Source: Chloroflexota bacterium (GTDB taxonomy: Bacteria > Chloroflexota > Chloroflexia > Chloroflexales > Herpetosiphonaceae). Taken from it: 64,000 bases of DNA. How positions within the stretch are numbered: position 1 is the stretch's first letter; the number at the start of each line of letters is the position of its first letter. Where the stretch lies: contig JAIUOC010000013.1 of assembly GCA_020161265.1 (NCBI GenBank), positions 62,001 through 126,000 of the forward strand. Direction: 5' to 3'. Positions 8,087 to 17,328 of this stretch are shown here, piece by piece. A program made the translations under genes and the position numbers. The notes below the pieces were generated by a model, which saw only the letters and a program-made list of their open reading frames with translations, was not told where the DNA came from and made no database searches.

Positions 8087-9859
8087 ATGCAATGTCCTGC
8101 TTGTGGCGCGGCCACCACCAATGCTCATCAGCGTACCTGTGATCAATGCAGCGCACCACTACCCCAACTGTTGGTAGCTGGTGCGTTGATGATGAACCAA
8201 TATCGGGTGATTCAGCCGTTGCGCGAGGGCGGCACTGGCCAAATCTACTTAGCCGAAGATACCCGCACATTTGACCGTAAGTGTATTTTGAAGCGCACGC
8301 TCTTGCAGGGCGGCAATGAATCGCGACAGCGGTTTGCGACTGAGGCCGAATTATTAACCCGCCTGCGCCACCCCCAAATTCCTCAAGTTTTTGCTTATTT
8401 TGAGGAAGCAGGGGTTGCCACAATTGTGATGGAATATGTAGCGGGGCGTGATTTGGAGCATGGTCTAAGCCATCGGCTAGTTGATGGTACGTTTATGGCG
8501 GGCAAGCCACGCCCGCTTGAGCAAGTGCTACGCGACGCGATTGTGATCTGCAAAATTTTAGAATACTTGCATGCCCTCAAGCCTGCGATCGTTCATGGCG
8601 ATATCAAGCCCGCCAATTTAATTCGCGATCGTGATAGCAACGAGCTGTTTTTGGTCGATTTTGGGGCTGCGGCGACCAGTGGTGTGGGCCAAACCTATGG
8701 CACGCCTGGCTATGCTGCGCCTGAGCAATATCGCAATCAGCGCTATCCGGCGAGCGATATTTATAACTTGGCCGCGACGATTTATCATCTATTGACCGAT
8801 GATAATCCCTGTGAACACCCGCTACAATTCCCCAAACTCACCAGCCTTTCGTCGCGGCTGCAACAAGTGCTTAGTCGGGCGCTGCATGAGGATTTAAATC
8901 AACGGCCAAATGCGACAATTTTCCGTGATCTGCTCGAAGAAACGCTTGAGCCAACCTTAGTCCAGCCATTCAAATTTCCTAGTGGCGTAACTCCATACAC
9001 TGGTTACGACCTTGCTCAGGCAATTCAAGCCGATTGGGGCTATGGCTTGCATGCCTTAGTCAATGGCGATCTGAATACATGGCTGCGTCAGCATCAACAA
9101 ACCGAATTAGCCATAAAAACGCATCGAATGTTGGTGCAAAACGAACGCCCAGAGCGGGTGCTCGATTTTTTGGTTGGCAGCTTAGCACCGAATTTGTTGA
9201 TGGCGGAAGTCAAATTTGAATATAATACCGTGATGCTACCACTTGATGGCATGAGCGCCACGCCATTAACCGTTACTGTTCGCAATCGCGCTGCGCATAT
9301 CAAGGCGATTGATGCCCCAGGTTGGTTGCAGGTAGGGCCACCAGAATTATACGTTGTGCCTGAACAACCCCAACAATTTCAACTTGGGATTGATCTTGAT
9401 CGCAACCCACGGCCTGGTCAAACAGCCAGCGTTAGCTTTGAAATTCGCACAGGCCATGAAAAACCGCAACGGCGCAAACTAAAAATCCAACTAGCCCAAG
9501 GCTACCTTCCAAAGCCCGATACCGGCGATGTCTGGCCATTGATTGCGGCGCTAGGCGGTAGTTCAGGCATGCTAAGCATTATGTTGGCAGTGGCGTATCA
9601 TCCCAACAACAGCTTGTTAATTGAAGCAGCAATTGGTTCGTTAGTTGGCGTTATTTGGACACTGATGTTTAGCGAGTACAAAACAGATGTCGTGCTGCAT
9701 ATGTTGTTAAGTATTGGCGGGGCATTACTGGCTGGCAGTATTTATGCGATCTACATTCTTGGTGCGTTTAATCCATTTACGCTAACGGCCTTTTTCTATG
9801 CCTTGGGTGGGAGTTTGATTTGTAATGCGGTCTATCACTACTTTTTCAAACACTTCTAA
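8087..9859 (+). CDS. Membrane-anchored Ser/Thr protein kinase with N-terminal zinc ribbon
   Basis: A 590-residue Hanks-type kinase. Residues 3-22 form a CxxC...CxxC zinc ribbon (CPACG, CDQC). The kinase domain follows (about 38-290): glycine loop LREGGTGQIYLAED, ATP-binding Lys in CILKRTL, catalytic loop IVHGDIKPANLI (HGD rather than HRD), Mg-binding LVDFGAA and GTPGYAAPEQY. The middle region (about 300-480) has an Ig-like beta-rich character, and the last ~90 residues form several hydrophobic helices, so the kinase is probably membrane-bound by its C terminus. HGDIKPxN-type kinases are common in Chloroflexota and cyanobacteria. Targets unknown. A TATCAT-like -10 lies about 30 bases upstream. 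Confidence 0.9.
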   Translation: MQCPACGAATTNAHQRTCDQCSAPLPQLLVAGALMMNQYRVIQPLREGGTGQIYLAEDTRTFDRKCILKRTLLQGGNESRQRFATEAELLTRLRHPQIPQVFAYFEEAGVATIVMEYVAGRDLEHGLSHRLVDGTFMAGKPRPLEQVLRDAIVICKILEYLHALKPAIVHGDIKPANLIRDRDSNELFLVDFGAAATSGVGQTYGTPGYAAPEQYRNQRYPASDIYNLAATIYHLLTDDNPCEHPLQFPKLTSLSSRLQQVLSRALHEDLNQRPNATIFRDLLEETLEPTLVQPFKFPSGVTPYTGYDLAQAIQADWGYGLHALVNGDLNTWLRQHQQTELAIKTHRMLVQNERPERVLDFLVGSLAPNLLMAEVKFEYNTVMLPLDGMSATPLTVTVRNRAAHIKAIDAPGWLQVGPPELYVVPEQPQQFQLGIDLDRNPRPGQTASVSFEIRTGHEKPQRRKLKIQLAQGYLPKPDTGDVWPLIAALGGSSGMLSIMLAVAYHPNNSLLIEAAIGSLVGVIWTLMFSEYKTDVVLHMLLSIGGALLAGSIYAIYILGAFNPFTLTAFFYALGGSLICNAVYHYFFKHF

Positions 9860-9865
9860 AACGCC

Positions 9866-9893
9866 AAATCCAGCCAACGAATTGGCTGGATTT
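9866..9893. terminator. Bidirectional terminator between the kinase gene and ssrA
   Basis: A perfect 12-bp inverted repeat (AAATCCAGCCAA / TTGGCTGGATTT) with a four-base loop, seven bases after the kinase stop. On the minus strand, where tmRNA ends ten bases earlier, it is followed by GGCGTTTT, so it can end ssrA transcription as well. Confidence 0.8.
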
Positions 9894-9902
9894 GAGTCGA
9901 TT

Positions 9903-10261
9903 TGGTGGAGATGGCGGGAATCGAACCCGCGTCCAAAAAGTTAAACCGCAAGCATCTACAAGCGTAGTCTATTGATTAAATCTTATCGGAGCACCACCCG
10001 ATAGACAAAGCGGGCCACGACCAGCCTGTTAATCTTAGCCCCTAGCCCACAGACATAACTAGGGGAGCGACCCGACTAAGTGTCGCCGCTACAAGCCCAT
10101 CGGGCTGAGGCTAGTAGAGACGTGTTGCCTTAATTAGGCAGCAAGCGCTACAGGAGCGCGGAAAGTGTTTTTGCCAGTTAATGGCGTTGCCGATTTAACG
10201 AGGCTCAGCGTCTCGGCTTGCCACTTACGATTGGCCCTCCCTGTCGAAACCAAGCATCCCC
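9903..10261 (-). ncRNA. ssrA: Transfer-messenger RNA (tmRNA)
   Basis: Rescues stalled ribosomes and tags truncated proteins. The 3' end is a tRNA-like half with a T arm (GGGTTCGATTCCCGC), acceptor strand CATCTCC and an encoded CCA at 9903. The 5' acceptor strand GGGGATG (10255-10261) pairs with it with one G-T wobble and is followed by the tmRNA signature TTGGTTTCGACAGGGAGG. The tag reading frame at 10134-10175 encodes GKNTFRAPVALAA then a stop, ending in the usual ALAA degron. The acceptor pairing fixes the length at 359 bases. A TATAAT lies about 35 bases upstream of the mature 5' end (revcomp of 10294-10300), so the primary transcript needs 5' trimming. Confidence 0.95.
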
Positions 10262-10679
10262 AGGTGTTAGGCCTCTGCGTTCGAGGTCCTTGCATTATAG
10301 CATACTCAACCCACATGTTCATAAGACTTTTGTTGGAATTGTGATGGTTAGGGATCAGGGACTAGGGGTCAGGGGCTAGAGAATCGCAATCAAGCAGGAA
10401 TGTTTTTGGATGGCGAGAATCATAAGACGAACAATTACAAAAAGCACTAATGGATGGGCTAGGAGTCAGCAGTGAGGGATGAATCCAAGCCCTGCTAAGA
10501 CTTTTGATGGAATCTTTAAATGTCCTTGCTGGCCTTGATTAGAGCAAACTCAAAGCTTTTAGGGCTTTGGGAACAAACAAAGCTATTGATCCGTCTGATG
10601 GCTACTTAGATACAAGCCTGCGAGGCCCAAAAAGCTTTATGGTATGATGCGTCTCAATTACTCAATGAGGATTCCGGTT
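10262..10679. repeat. Intergenic region with G-rich quasi-repeats
   Basis: No gene is seen between ssrA and 10680 apart from the ssrA promoter. At 10350-10380 and again at 10455-10485 are copies of the GGGATCAGGG / ACTAGGGGTCAGG / GGGATGAATC family of short quasi-periodic modules that recur in at least seven other intergenic regions of this window. A TATGAT element near 10643 may be the -10 of the small downstream gene. Confidence 0.6.
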
Positions 10680-10979
10680 ATGACAATAGTAGATGCTCCT
10701 CCTCCTAATACGGCGCGGGTTTTGCTTGATGGCGATTTGTTGGTCAACAAAACCAAGGTTCCAGTGCTAATCTCCGCAGGTAATCATCGGTTGGTGGTTT
10801 TACAATCGCAAGCGCTCTACGATATCAAGGTTGGCGACAGTGGACTGTTGGTCAGCGAAGCTCGCGGCCAGCAAGAAGTGCTGATCAGTGATATCGATCG
10901 CTTGGCCATGGTTGTACGCTATGAGTTATCGTCGCCACCAGCCAACGACGATGATTTTGAATTACCATCGCCTGAATAA
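10680..10979 (+). CDS. Small PEGA-like protein of unknown function
   Basis: A 99-residue protein without signal peptide. Residues 10-55 (RVLLDGDLLVNKTKVPVLI then SAGNHRLVVL) resemble a single PEGA-type beta domain (short V-x-V-D-G-x-x-x-x-x-x-P-x-x-I-x-x-G-x-H pattern), followed by a second beta-rich stretch and an acidic Ser/Pro tail. The start at 10680 is favoured by GAGG nine bases upstream; an in-frame ATG at 10644 lacks a site and coincides with the likely promoter. Its 3' end overlaps the convergent NUDIX gene by 61 bases. Role unknown. Confidence 0.6.
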   Translation: MTIVDAPPPNTARVLLDGDLLVNKTKVPVLISAGNHRLVVLQSQALYDIKVGDSGLLVSEARGQQEVLISDIDRLAMVVRYELSSPPANDDDFELPSPE

Positions 10980-11464
10980 AGTTGGCGCACGCTGGTATAG
11001 GGCGGCTCAATCAATTCATCGGCAATAATTTGGCGTGGGCATGCCCGCCAATTGTGCTGATAATCGCTGGGCAACAGTGGCCGCAGCCATTGCGGATACA
11101 ACTCGGCTAAATCGCTATCCAAGGCTAGCCAATCGGCATAAATCGTTGGTTCCTCGCGAGAGCGCACCTCAACCATGGGATCTTGCAAGTGCGCTCGGTA
11201 GTAAAATACAATTTCGTGTTTGGGCTTGGGCTTTTTGCGCCCCGCCATAAACATGCCTTCAGCAACATACACCAGCCGCTCGATTTGAATGGCTACCCCA
11301 AACTCCTCAACAAACTCGCGTACCAAACATTGTTCGGTCGTCTCACCTACTTCGAGGTGACCACCAGGTAGGGCGCAATAGCTGATGCCTTGCTGCTCAG
11401 AGCGATGCACCAACACCTGTTGATCACGCACAATAATCGCTGCCACCCGCACAAAAAACTTCAT
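10919..11464 (-). CDS. NUDIX hydrolase
   Basis: Hydrolyses a nucleoside-diphosphate-linked substrate; identity unknown. The complete Nudix box is present near residues 35-57: GHLEVGE, seven residues, then REFVEEFGV, matching G-x5-E-x7-R-E-U-x-E-E-x-G-U. The start is the ATG at 11464 (MKFFVRVAAIIV), preceded by GGAAGGG with six-base spacing; an in-frame extension to 11527 lacks such a site. The protein is 181 residues with a C-terminal Ser/Gly/Asp tail encoded in the overlap with the convergent gene ending at 10979. Confidence 0.88.
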   Translation of the reverse strand: MKFFVRVAAIIVRDQQVLVHRSEQQGISYCALPGGHLEVGETTEQCLVREFVEEFGVAIQIERLVYVAEGMFMAGRKKPKPKHEIVFYYRAHLQDPMVEVRSREEPTIYADWLALDSDLAELYPQWLRPLLPSDYQHNWRACPRQIIADELIEPPYTSVRQLYSGDGNSKSSSLAGGDDNS

Positions 11465-11580
11465 CGAATACCCTTCCAGCGCGAAAGCACTAATCGTTGC
11501 CCAACACACAAAGGGGATAGCCAGCATTTGCCAGCCTATGCTATCCTGAGGTTAATCATACCTATTAATGAGTGTAGTTT

Positions 11581-12759
11581 ATGGCTGATTTACGTCCTGC
11601 AATCCTCGGCGGCACGCCTTTGGCAACGTCGCCAATTCGCTTAGTTCGTCCAGTTTTACCAGAGTTTGCCACCCTAGCCGCCGATGTTGAGCAAACTTTA
11701 ATCAGCGGCATGGTCACTAAGGGTCACCATTTAGCGGCGTTTGAACAAGCAGTCGCCGCCCATCTAGGTGTGGCGCATGCGATTGCGGTCTCAAGCTGCA
11801 CTACCGGTTTGGCCTTAGTGTATCGCTCTTTGGGCTTAAACGGGCCAGTTATTGTACCTAGTTTTACCTTTATGGCTACCGTCAGCGCCTTGATTTGGGC
11901 TGGCGCAACCCCACGCTTTGTGGAAATTGACCCCACGACCACCAATATCGATGTGAATGCAGTGCGGGCAGCACTCACGCCCGAAGTGCAGGCGATTGTG
12001 GCCGTGCACAATTTTGGCAATCCAGCAGCAATCGCTGAACTCGAAGCAATCGCCGCTGATGCTGGAATTCCCTTGATTTTCGATGCAGCCCATGGCTTTG
12101 GGGCGCAATACGATGGGCGGCCTGTTGGCGGATTTGGCACTGCCGAATGTTTCAGTCTTAGCCCAACCAAGCTCTTGATTGCTGGCGAAGGCGGAATCGT
12201 CGCCACCAACAACGATGAGTTAGCCCACAAAATTCGTACAGGCCGCGAATATGGCAACGATGGCAAGTATGGCAGCGATTGGGCTGGCTTGAATGCTCGC
12301 ATGGCCGAATATAACGCGATTATGGGGCGCTACAGCCTTGAGCAATTAGAGCAAGCCGCCCGCCAACGCAGCCAATATGCCGCGCTCTACTGGGCGGCCT
12401 TGTTTGCCATGCCTGGGGTTGATTTTCAAAAAGTGCGCCCAAACGATCGTTGCTCTTACAAAGATTATTCAATCACGATCGAAGCCAGCGAATTTGGCAT
12501 CAGTCGCGATCTGCTGGGCAAAGCTTTGGCGGCTGAGGGCATTGATAGTCGTGCCTATTATGATCCGCCAGTTCATCGCCATGCTGCCTATGCCCAATTT
12601 GCACCCACCGAGGGCAGTTTGCCCAAAACCGACTGGTTAGCACGATCGAGCTTGAGCTTGCCAATTCACTCGGAAATGGAGTTCAGCACAATCGAAACTG
12701 TTTGCGCAGCGATCAAACGGATTCAGCTGTTTGGTGAGGAAATCATAGCAAAACAATAA
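11581..12759 (+). CDS. DegT/DnrJ/EryC1/StrS-family PLP-dependent sugar aminotransferase
   Basis: A 392-residue aminotransferase of the type that converts keto-sugar nucleotides to amino sugars. Visible: GHHLAAFEQAVAAHLGVAHA, VSSCTTGLALVYRSLG, VIVPSFTFMATVSALIWAGA, LIFDAAHGFGA (Asp for the PLP ring nitrogen) and the Schiff-base lysine in FSLSPTKLLIAGEGG near residue 200. The region GREYGNDGKYGSDWAGLNARM matches the family. It is followed by an SDR epimerase and a nucleotidyltransferase-family gene on the same strand, suggesting a deoxy- or amino-sugar pathway for a surface glycan, though a repeat-bearing inverted repeat lies between this gene and the next. The ribosome-binding site is weak. 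Confidence 0.9.
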   Translation: MADLRPAILGGTPLATSPIRLVRPVLPEFATLAADVEQTLISGMVTKGHHLAAFEQAVAAHLGVAHAIAVSSCTTGLALVYRSLGLNGPVIVPSFTFMATVSALIWAGATPRFVEIDPTTTNIDVNAVRAALTPEVQAIVAVHNFGNPAAIAELEAIAADAGIPLIFDAAHGFGAQYDGRPVGGFGTAECFSLSPTKLLIAGEGGIVATNNDELAHKIRTGREYGNDGKYGSDWAGLNARMAEYNAIMGRYSLEQLEQAARQRSQYAALYWAALFAMPGVDFQKVRPNDRCSYKDYSITIEASEFGISRDLLGKALAAEGIDSRAYYDPPVHRHAAYAQFAPTEGSLPKTDWLARSSLSLPIHSEMEFSTIETVCAAIKRIQLFGEEIIAKQ

Positions 12760-12768
12760 CCTGCTTCG

Positions 12769-12830
12769 TTTAACGCAGAGGCGCAGAGGTTATTGTAGTT
12801 CCAATTGAAAACTCTGCGTCTCTGCGTTAA
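12769..12830. repeat. Inverted-repeat pair of the AACGCAGAGGCGCAGAG family
   Basis: TTTAACGCAGAGGCGCAGAG (12769-12788) and its near-complement CTCTGCGTCTCTGCGTTAA (12812-12830) form an imperfect hairpin with 18-19-bp arms and a 23-base loop, directly after the aminotransferase stop. It may act as a terminator or mRNA-stabilising hairpin. The same module recurs at 36917, 46249 and 62152. Confidence 0.75.
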
Positions 12831-12882
12831 GCATGACTGATTCAAGGTCACCGTTGTGGCAGCTAGCGAAAGGAGCACTGCC

Positions 12883-14388
12883 TTGAAATTCTCACGCGCA
12901 ATTGCTACGCGCCTCGTGGTCGATGCAATTCTCATCAATGTGGGCTTGTTATTGGCCTTTGTAGTGCGCTATATCACGATTGTAATCAACGAGCCAAGTT
13001 TGGCTGAACGCTTGATTTTGGATTATCGTGACCAATTTTTGAGCACCAGTTGGCTCCTGACCAGCCTTGCCTTGGCTTTGCTGTGGATGTTTGGGGTCTA
13101 TCACCATGTGCGCAGCTATGCCCGCCGCTTCAAAGTAATGACCTTATTGCAAGCCACCACGCTCGCCCATCTCGCTTATGGATTTAGCTTTTTCTTTCTG
13201 CGCTTCTTGCCGTTTGTTCCGCGTGGAGTGGTGGTGCTGAGCTGGGTATTTACTTCGGCGCTGGTAATTGGCATTCGCATTGCCCGCAATGTGGTGTTAG
13301 CAGTCGATGCCTTAGAACGCCAAACCCCCAAAACCGATCAGCCGATTAAGCACGTATTAGTCATTGGTGGGGCAGGCTACATCGGTTCGTTAGTGCTGCG
13401 TCGCCTGCTCAATCAAGGCTATCATGTACGTTTGGTCGATTCGCTGATGTATGGCGATGGGGCAATCCGCGAGCTTTACAATCACCCGCAATTTGAATTT
13501 GTCCATGGCGATATGCGTCACATCGAAACAGTGGTGCGCTCGTTGGTTGGCATGGATGCTGTGGTTCACCTTGGGGCGATTGTTGGTGACCCTGCCTGTG
13601 CGATCGATGCCGATTTCAGCACTGAAATTAATTTGATTGCCACGCGAATGCTGGCCGAAGCGTGCAAAGGTTATGGGATTCGGCGCTTTATTTTTGCCTC
13701 AACCTGTAGCGTGTATGGCGCATCGGATGAATTGCTCGATGAGCGTTCGGCGCTCAATCCAGTTTCACTCTATGCCCAAACCAAAATCGACTCTGAAAAC
13801 ATCTTGTTGGGCTTGACAGATCACCAATTTGCCCCAACGATTTTGCGTTTTTCAACAATTTACGGCTTATCGCCGCGCCCACGCTTTGATTTGGTTGTCA
13901 ATTTACTAACCGCCAAAGCTGTGCGCGAGGGTAAAATCACGGTATTTGGTGGCGATCAATGGCGGCCATTTGTGCATGCCGACGATGCCGCTCGCGCCGT
14001 TGTAATGAGCTTGAATGCGCCGTTGGCAGCCGTGCGCGGCGAGATCTTCAATGTTGGCTCGGATAGCCAAAACTACACCATCAGCGCCATCGGCGAATTG
14101 ATCGGACGTTTAATTCCTGAGGCCGAGTTGGTATTACAAGGCAGCGATGTTGATAAACGCAACTATCGCGTTTCGTTCGCCAAAATTGCCAAAGTACTTA
14201 ATTTCAGTCCTGAGCACACGGTTGAAGATGGGGTGCGCGAGATCGAGGCGGCTTTGCGCGATGGCGCAATTGGCGATTATTACGATCCAGCCTATAACAA
14301 CCATAAATTCCTGACCAATGTTGATAATGCGCCGTTGATTCGGCTTGAAACACCATGGGCCAACAAACGTGAGTCGATCAAGCAATGA
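12883..14388 (+). CDS. Membrane-anchored NAD-dependent epimerase/dehydratase (extended SDR)
   Basis: Predicted nucleotide-sugar epimerase, dehydratase or reductase. The first ~140 residues form about four hydrophobic helices resembling the membrane part of CapD/FlaA1-type polysaccharide proteins (for example TSALVIGIRIARNVV). The SDR domain begins near residue 155: HVLVIGGAGYIGSLVLRRLL (GxxGxxG NAD loop), VHGDMRH, FASTCSVYG, and the catalytic tyrosine/lysine in SLYAQTKIDSE. The start chosen is TTG at 12883, because AAAGGAG lies seven bases upstream; GTG at 12856 is in frame but has no such site. The nucleotidyltransferase-family gene overlaps the stop by four bases (ATGA), so the two are translationally coupled. 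Confidence 0.85.
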   Translation: MKFSRAIATRLVVDAILINVGLLLAFVVRYITIVINEPSLAERLILDYRDQFLSTSWLLTSLALALLWMFGVYHHVRSYARRFKVMTLLQATTLAHLAYGFSFFFLRFLPFVPRGVVVLSWVFTSALVIGIRIARNVVLAVDALERQTPKTDQPIKHVLVIGGAGYIGSLVLRRLLNQGYHVRLVDSLMYGDGAIRELYNHPQFEFVHGDMRHIETVVRSLVGMDAVVHLGAIVGDPACAIDADFSTEINLIATRMLAEACKGYGIRRFIFASTCSVYGASDELLDERSALNPVSLYAQTKIDSENILLGLTDHQFAPTILRFSTIYGLSPRPRFDLVVNLLTAKAVREGKITVFGGDQWRPFVHADDAARAVVMSLNAPLAAVRGEIFNVGSDSQNYTISAIGELIGRLIPEAELVLQGSDVDKRNYRVSFAKIAKVLNFSPEHTVEDGVREIEAALRDGAIGDYYDPAYNNHKFLTNVDNAPLIRLETPWANKRESIKQ

Positions 14389-15371
14389 GCGAGCCTGCCG
14401 TGGAATTGTTGTTGGCGGCCTGGTCAAGCCAACCAGCCGCCAACCTAGCCCAATTATGTGCTGCTTGTAGCCCAAACGACTGGCAAATGCTCGCTCATCT
14501 AGCCGATTATCATGAAGTTGAGGGCTTGCTCTGGTCGGTTTTGCGCCAACAAGCCCTGCCAGCAACCCTCGCCGAACATTGGCGCGAACGCTATTACCTC
14601 ACGGCGCTACGCAACGATTTGCGGCTCGAAGAATTTCAGCGAATTCAGCAATTGCTCAAAGTCGAATCAATCGAAGTAGCATTGCTCAAAGGCATGGCCT
14701 TCGCTCCAACGATTTATCGCGCACTTGGTCAACGTCAAATGGGCGATATTGATTTATTGATTCAGCACGCTGATTTGCAACGAGCTTGTGCGGTGTTATT
14801 CGCGGCGGGCTATGGCCTGAGCCAATACACCGTGCAAACATGGCCACAACAGCGTCGTAGCGGTGGCGAAGTTCGCTTGCAAACGCCTAGCGGCGCAACT
14901 TTAGAATTACATTGGTGGTTGTTTGCGGGGTTGTGGTCGCGCTGGGCTGGCTTGCAGAGCTATCCAGCTTGGCAAATCCAGCAAGCACACTATCAAACAT
15001 TCACCTTGCCAGTGTTGGAGCCAATTAGCCAACTGCTGCATACTGCTCATCATCTAGCGATTGGCAATCAATATGGGGCTGGCATTGGTCGCATGCTAGC
15101 TGATATTGATCGTTTGATTGCAAGTTATGCATTTGATTGGCAACAGGTTTGGCACGAAGCACAACGTTGGAGTTTGGCGCATGTGCTTTGGGGCGGGTTG
15201 CGTTTGACCGAGCAATGGTTTAATTCAGCCATTGAATGGCATTGGCAGCCATGTGCTTGGCGCAGAGCCTTGCTCGAACGCTGCTTGCCAAGCCAAAAAC
15301 TCTTGCTTGGGGCCGATCCACGGTTGCGGCGTAGGTGGCGTTATGCAATTTTGGCCAGCACTTGGGGCTAA
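14385..15371 (+). CDS. Nucleotidyltransferase-family protein
   Basis: A 328-residue protein of the uncharacterised nucleotidyltransferase group (NTase_5-like). Key sequence: VALLKGMAFAPTIYRALGQR followed by QMGDIDLLI, where the D-x-D of GDIDLL is the metal-binding pair of the NTase fold, near residues 100-125. The rest is helical and Trp-rich, as in related proteins found in exopolysaccharide and lasso-peptide loci. Its start overlaps the SDR stop by four bases. No transport or transferase partner follows; the AT-rich defence island begins after its stop. Donor and acceptor are unknown. Confidence 0.78.
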   Translation: MSEPAVELLLAAWSSQPAANLAQLCAACSPNDWQMLAHLADYHEVEGLLWSVLRQQALPATLAEHWRERYYLTALRNDLRLEEFQRIQQLLKVESIEVALLKGMAFAPTIYRALGQRQMGDIDLLIQHADLQRACAVLFAAGYGLSQYTVQTWPQQRRSGGEVRLQTPSGATLELHWWLFAGLWSRWAGLQSYPAWQIQQAHYQTFTLPVLEPISQLLHTAHHLAIGNQYGAGIGRMLADIDRLIASYAFDWQQVWHEAQRWSLAHVLWGGLRLTEQWFNSAIEWHWQPCAWRRALLERCLPSQKLLLGADPRLRRRWRYAILASTWG

Positions 15372-15654
15372 AACATATGATTCGGTTAGCCTATCCATAA
15401 CTTTACTTAAATGCTAACAGAGAGTGCATAAATTACATTTAATTACACTATCTATATATTTACAAATCCAATCTAATTGAGTAACGAGGACTTATTTTAG
15501 GTATAAACAGGTGGCATGGTAAAATAAAACATGATACCCTTACGTATAAGTATAGCCATTATATATTCTACTAACCTAAAATCTCGTCGGATTATGTGGC
15601 ATGACGTAGCATCTGTTTTCATTATGAGACAGAAAATTATAGGAATTCGATATA

Positions 15655-17193
15655 GTGAAAGATAGTATTATCCATCCTGTTATAGATTTATTTGCAGGCC
15701 CGGGTGGATTAGGCGAAGGATTTGCATCTCTCCTTCATCCCAGAACACCAGATCTGTATGCTTTTAAAACAGCCATTTCTATTGAAAAAGATATGTTTTC
15801 ACATCAAACACTCAAATTACGTCACTTTTACAGAGAGTTTCAATCCAATGCTGTTCCTGATGATTATTACCATTACCTTGAAAATAGAATTACGCTTGAA
15901 GAACTCTATAAACGCCATCCTGTAGAATCAGCTCAGGCAGATCATACTGCATGGTTATGTACCCTGGGTGAAACACCTCATGAAGATGTAAAAAAAAGAA
16001 TTATTGAAGCACTCAATTATCAGAATAAATGGGTACTTGTTGGAGGTCCACCGTGTCAGGCTTATTCACTGGTAGGCCGATCACGGATGAAAGGTCAAGA
16101 GAATTTTGAGAATGACCCGCGGCATTTTCTTTATAGAGAGTATTTACGAATATTAATCGATCATAAACCTCCTATCTTTGTTATGGAAAATGTAAAAGGT
16201 TTAATTTCCTCAAAGATTCAAGGTAAATATGTTATCAATGATATATTACGAGACCTTAGCAATCCTTCATCGATTATTGATTCTAAATCATCTGATCTAG
16301 AATATAAGCTCTATTCCTTATCACAACCAGGTATTATGAATTTAACTGGTGATCCTAGTGATTTTGTTGTCAAAGCCGAGGAATATGGTATTCCACAAGC
16401 CCGACATCGAATTTTCATTTTAGGTATTCGCAGTGATATTGATATCGTTCCTAAAGTATTAGAGAAAGTAAATTTACGTACTACTGTACGTGATGCTATT
16501 GGTAATTTACCAGAAATTCGTAGCGGAATATCCAAGGGATTAGATAATAATTCTATATGGTTAGAAACTTTAACAGCTATGACACAGCAATCATGGTTCA
16601 AATATGGGAGAGAAAATGGCTTGACAATTTTAGCAGACCATATAGAAATGATTCTCGAGTCGATTAAAGAACAGATATTGGAAAAAGATTCTACTATCTA
16701 TTCACAACCAGATCATTTTATGGATTGGTTTTATGATGAACGATTAAAGACTTTACTTTCACATGAGGCACGATCCCATATGAAAAGTGACTTACAACGG
16801 TATTTTTTTTCAGCTGCTTTTGCCCAAGTGTATAATATATCACCTAAGTTATCTGATTTTCCTAAAGAACTATTACCAGCACATAAAAATATTACTGATG
16901 GAATTTCCGGAAAAAAATTCTCAGATCGTTTTCGTGTTCAATTATCCAATACGCCCTCGACAACTATTACATCTCATATCTCAAAGGATGGTCATTACTA
17001 TATTCATTATGATCCAATACAGTGTCGTAGCCTAACCGTTAGAGAAGCAGCTAGACTTCAAACATTTCCTGATAACTATAAATTTGAAGGAAATCGAACA
17101 TCACAATATCATCAAGTTGGAAACGCTGTTCCACCGCTCTTAGCCAATAAGATTGCGGCAGTTGTACTCGATATATTAGAAAGAATGGAGTAA
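15655..17193 (+). CDS. C5 cytosine-specific DNA methyltransferase
   Basis: Methylates cytosine in a specific DNA sequence, most likely protecting host DNA from the companion restriction proteins. The 512-residue protein has all main family motifs in order: VIDLFAGPGGLGEGF (AdoMet), VGGPPCQAYSLVGRSR (catalytic Cys in PPCQ, residue ~136), FVMENVKGL (motif VI), YGIPQARHRIFILGIR (motif VIII), and RSLTVREAARLQTFPD with YHQVGNAVPPLLA (IX-X). The variable region between motifs VIII and IX is about 170 residues, longer than in small Dcm enzymes. The start is GTG at 15655 with AGGAA nine bases upstream. It heads the island, 135 bases before the ATPase gene. Confidence 0.93.
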   Translation: MKDSIIHPVIDLFAGPGGLGEGFASLLHPRTPDLYAFKTAISIEKDMFSHQTLKLRHFYREFQSNAVPDDYYHYLENRITLEELYKRHPVESAQADHTAWLCTLGETPHEDVKKRIIEALNYQNKWVLVGGPPCQAYSLVGRSRMKGQENFENDPRHFLYREYLRILIDHKPPIFVMENVKGLISSKIQGKYVINDILRDLSNPSSIIDSKSSDLEYKLYSLSQPGIMNLTGDPSDFVVKAEEYGIPQARHRIFILGIRSDIDIVPKVLEKVNLRTTVRDAIGNLPEIRSGISKGLDNNSIWLETLTAMTQQSWFKYGRENGLTILADHIEMILESIKEQILEKDSTIYSQPDHFMDWFYDERLKTLLSHEARSHMKSDLQRYFFSAAFAQVYNISPKLSDFPKELLPAHKNITDGISGKKFSDRFRVQLSNTPSTTITSHISKDGHYYIHYDPIQCRSLTVREAARLQTFPDNYKFEGNRTSQYHQVGNAVPPLLANKIAAVVLDILERME

Positions 17194-17328
17194 ATATTTA
17201 CAGTTTAGAGTGGATTAGGAGTCTAAAAAGGAAACGATTTACAAGTTGATAGTAAATGGTGTCCAAAAAGCGCGGTTGTTATAGTTCAGATATTTTTTAA
17301 TCAATGCAAGATTAGAAAGGAATCTTGA

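Noticed and set aside
10134-10322. A 62-codon frame on the minus strand over ssrA
   Set aside because: Only its last 13 codons are translated as the tmRNA tag; the rest is RNA structure.
11724-12302. 192-codon frame antisense to the aminotransferase gene
   Set aside because: The plus-strand frame has the PLP lysine and family motifs; the other is a shadow.
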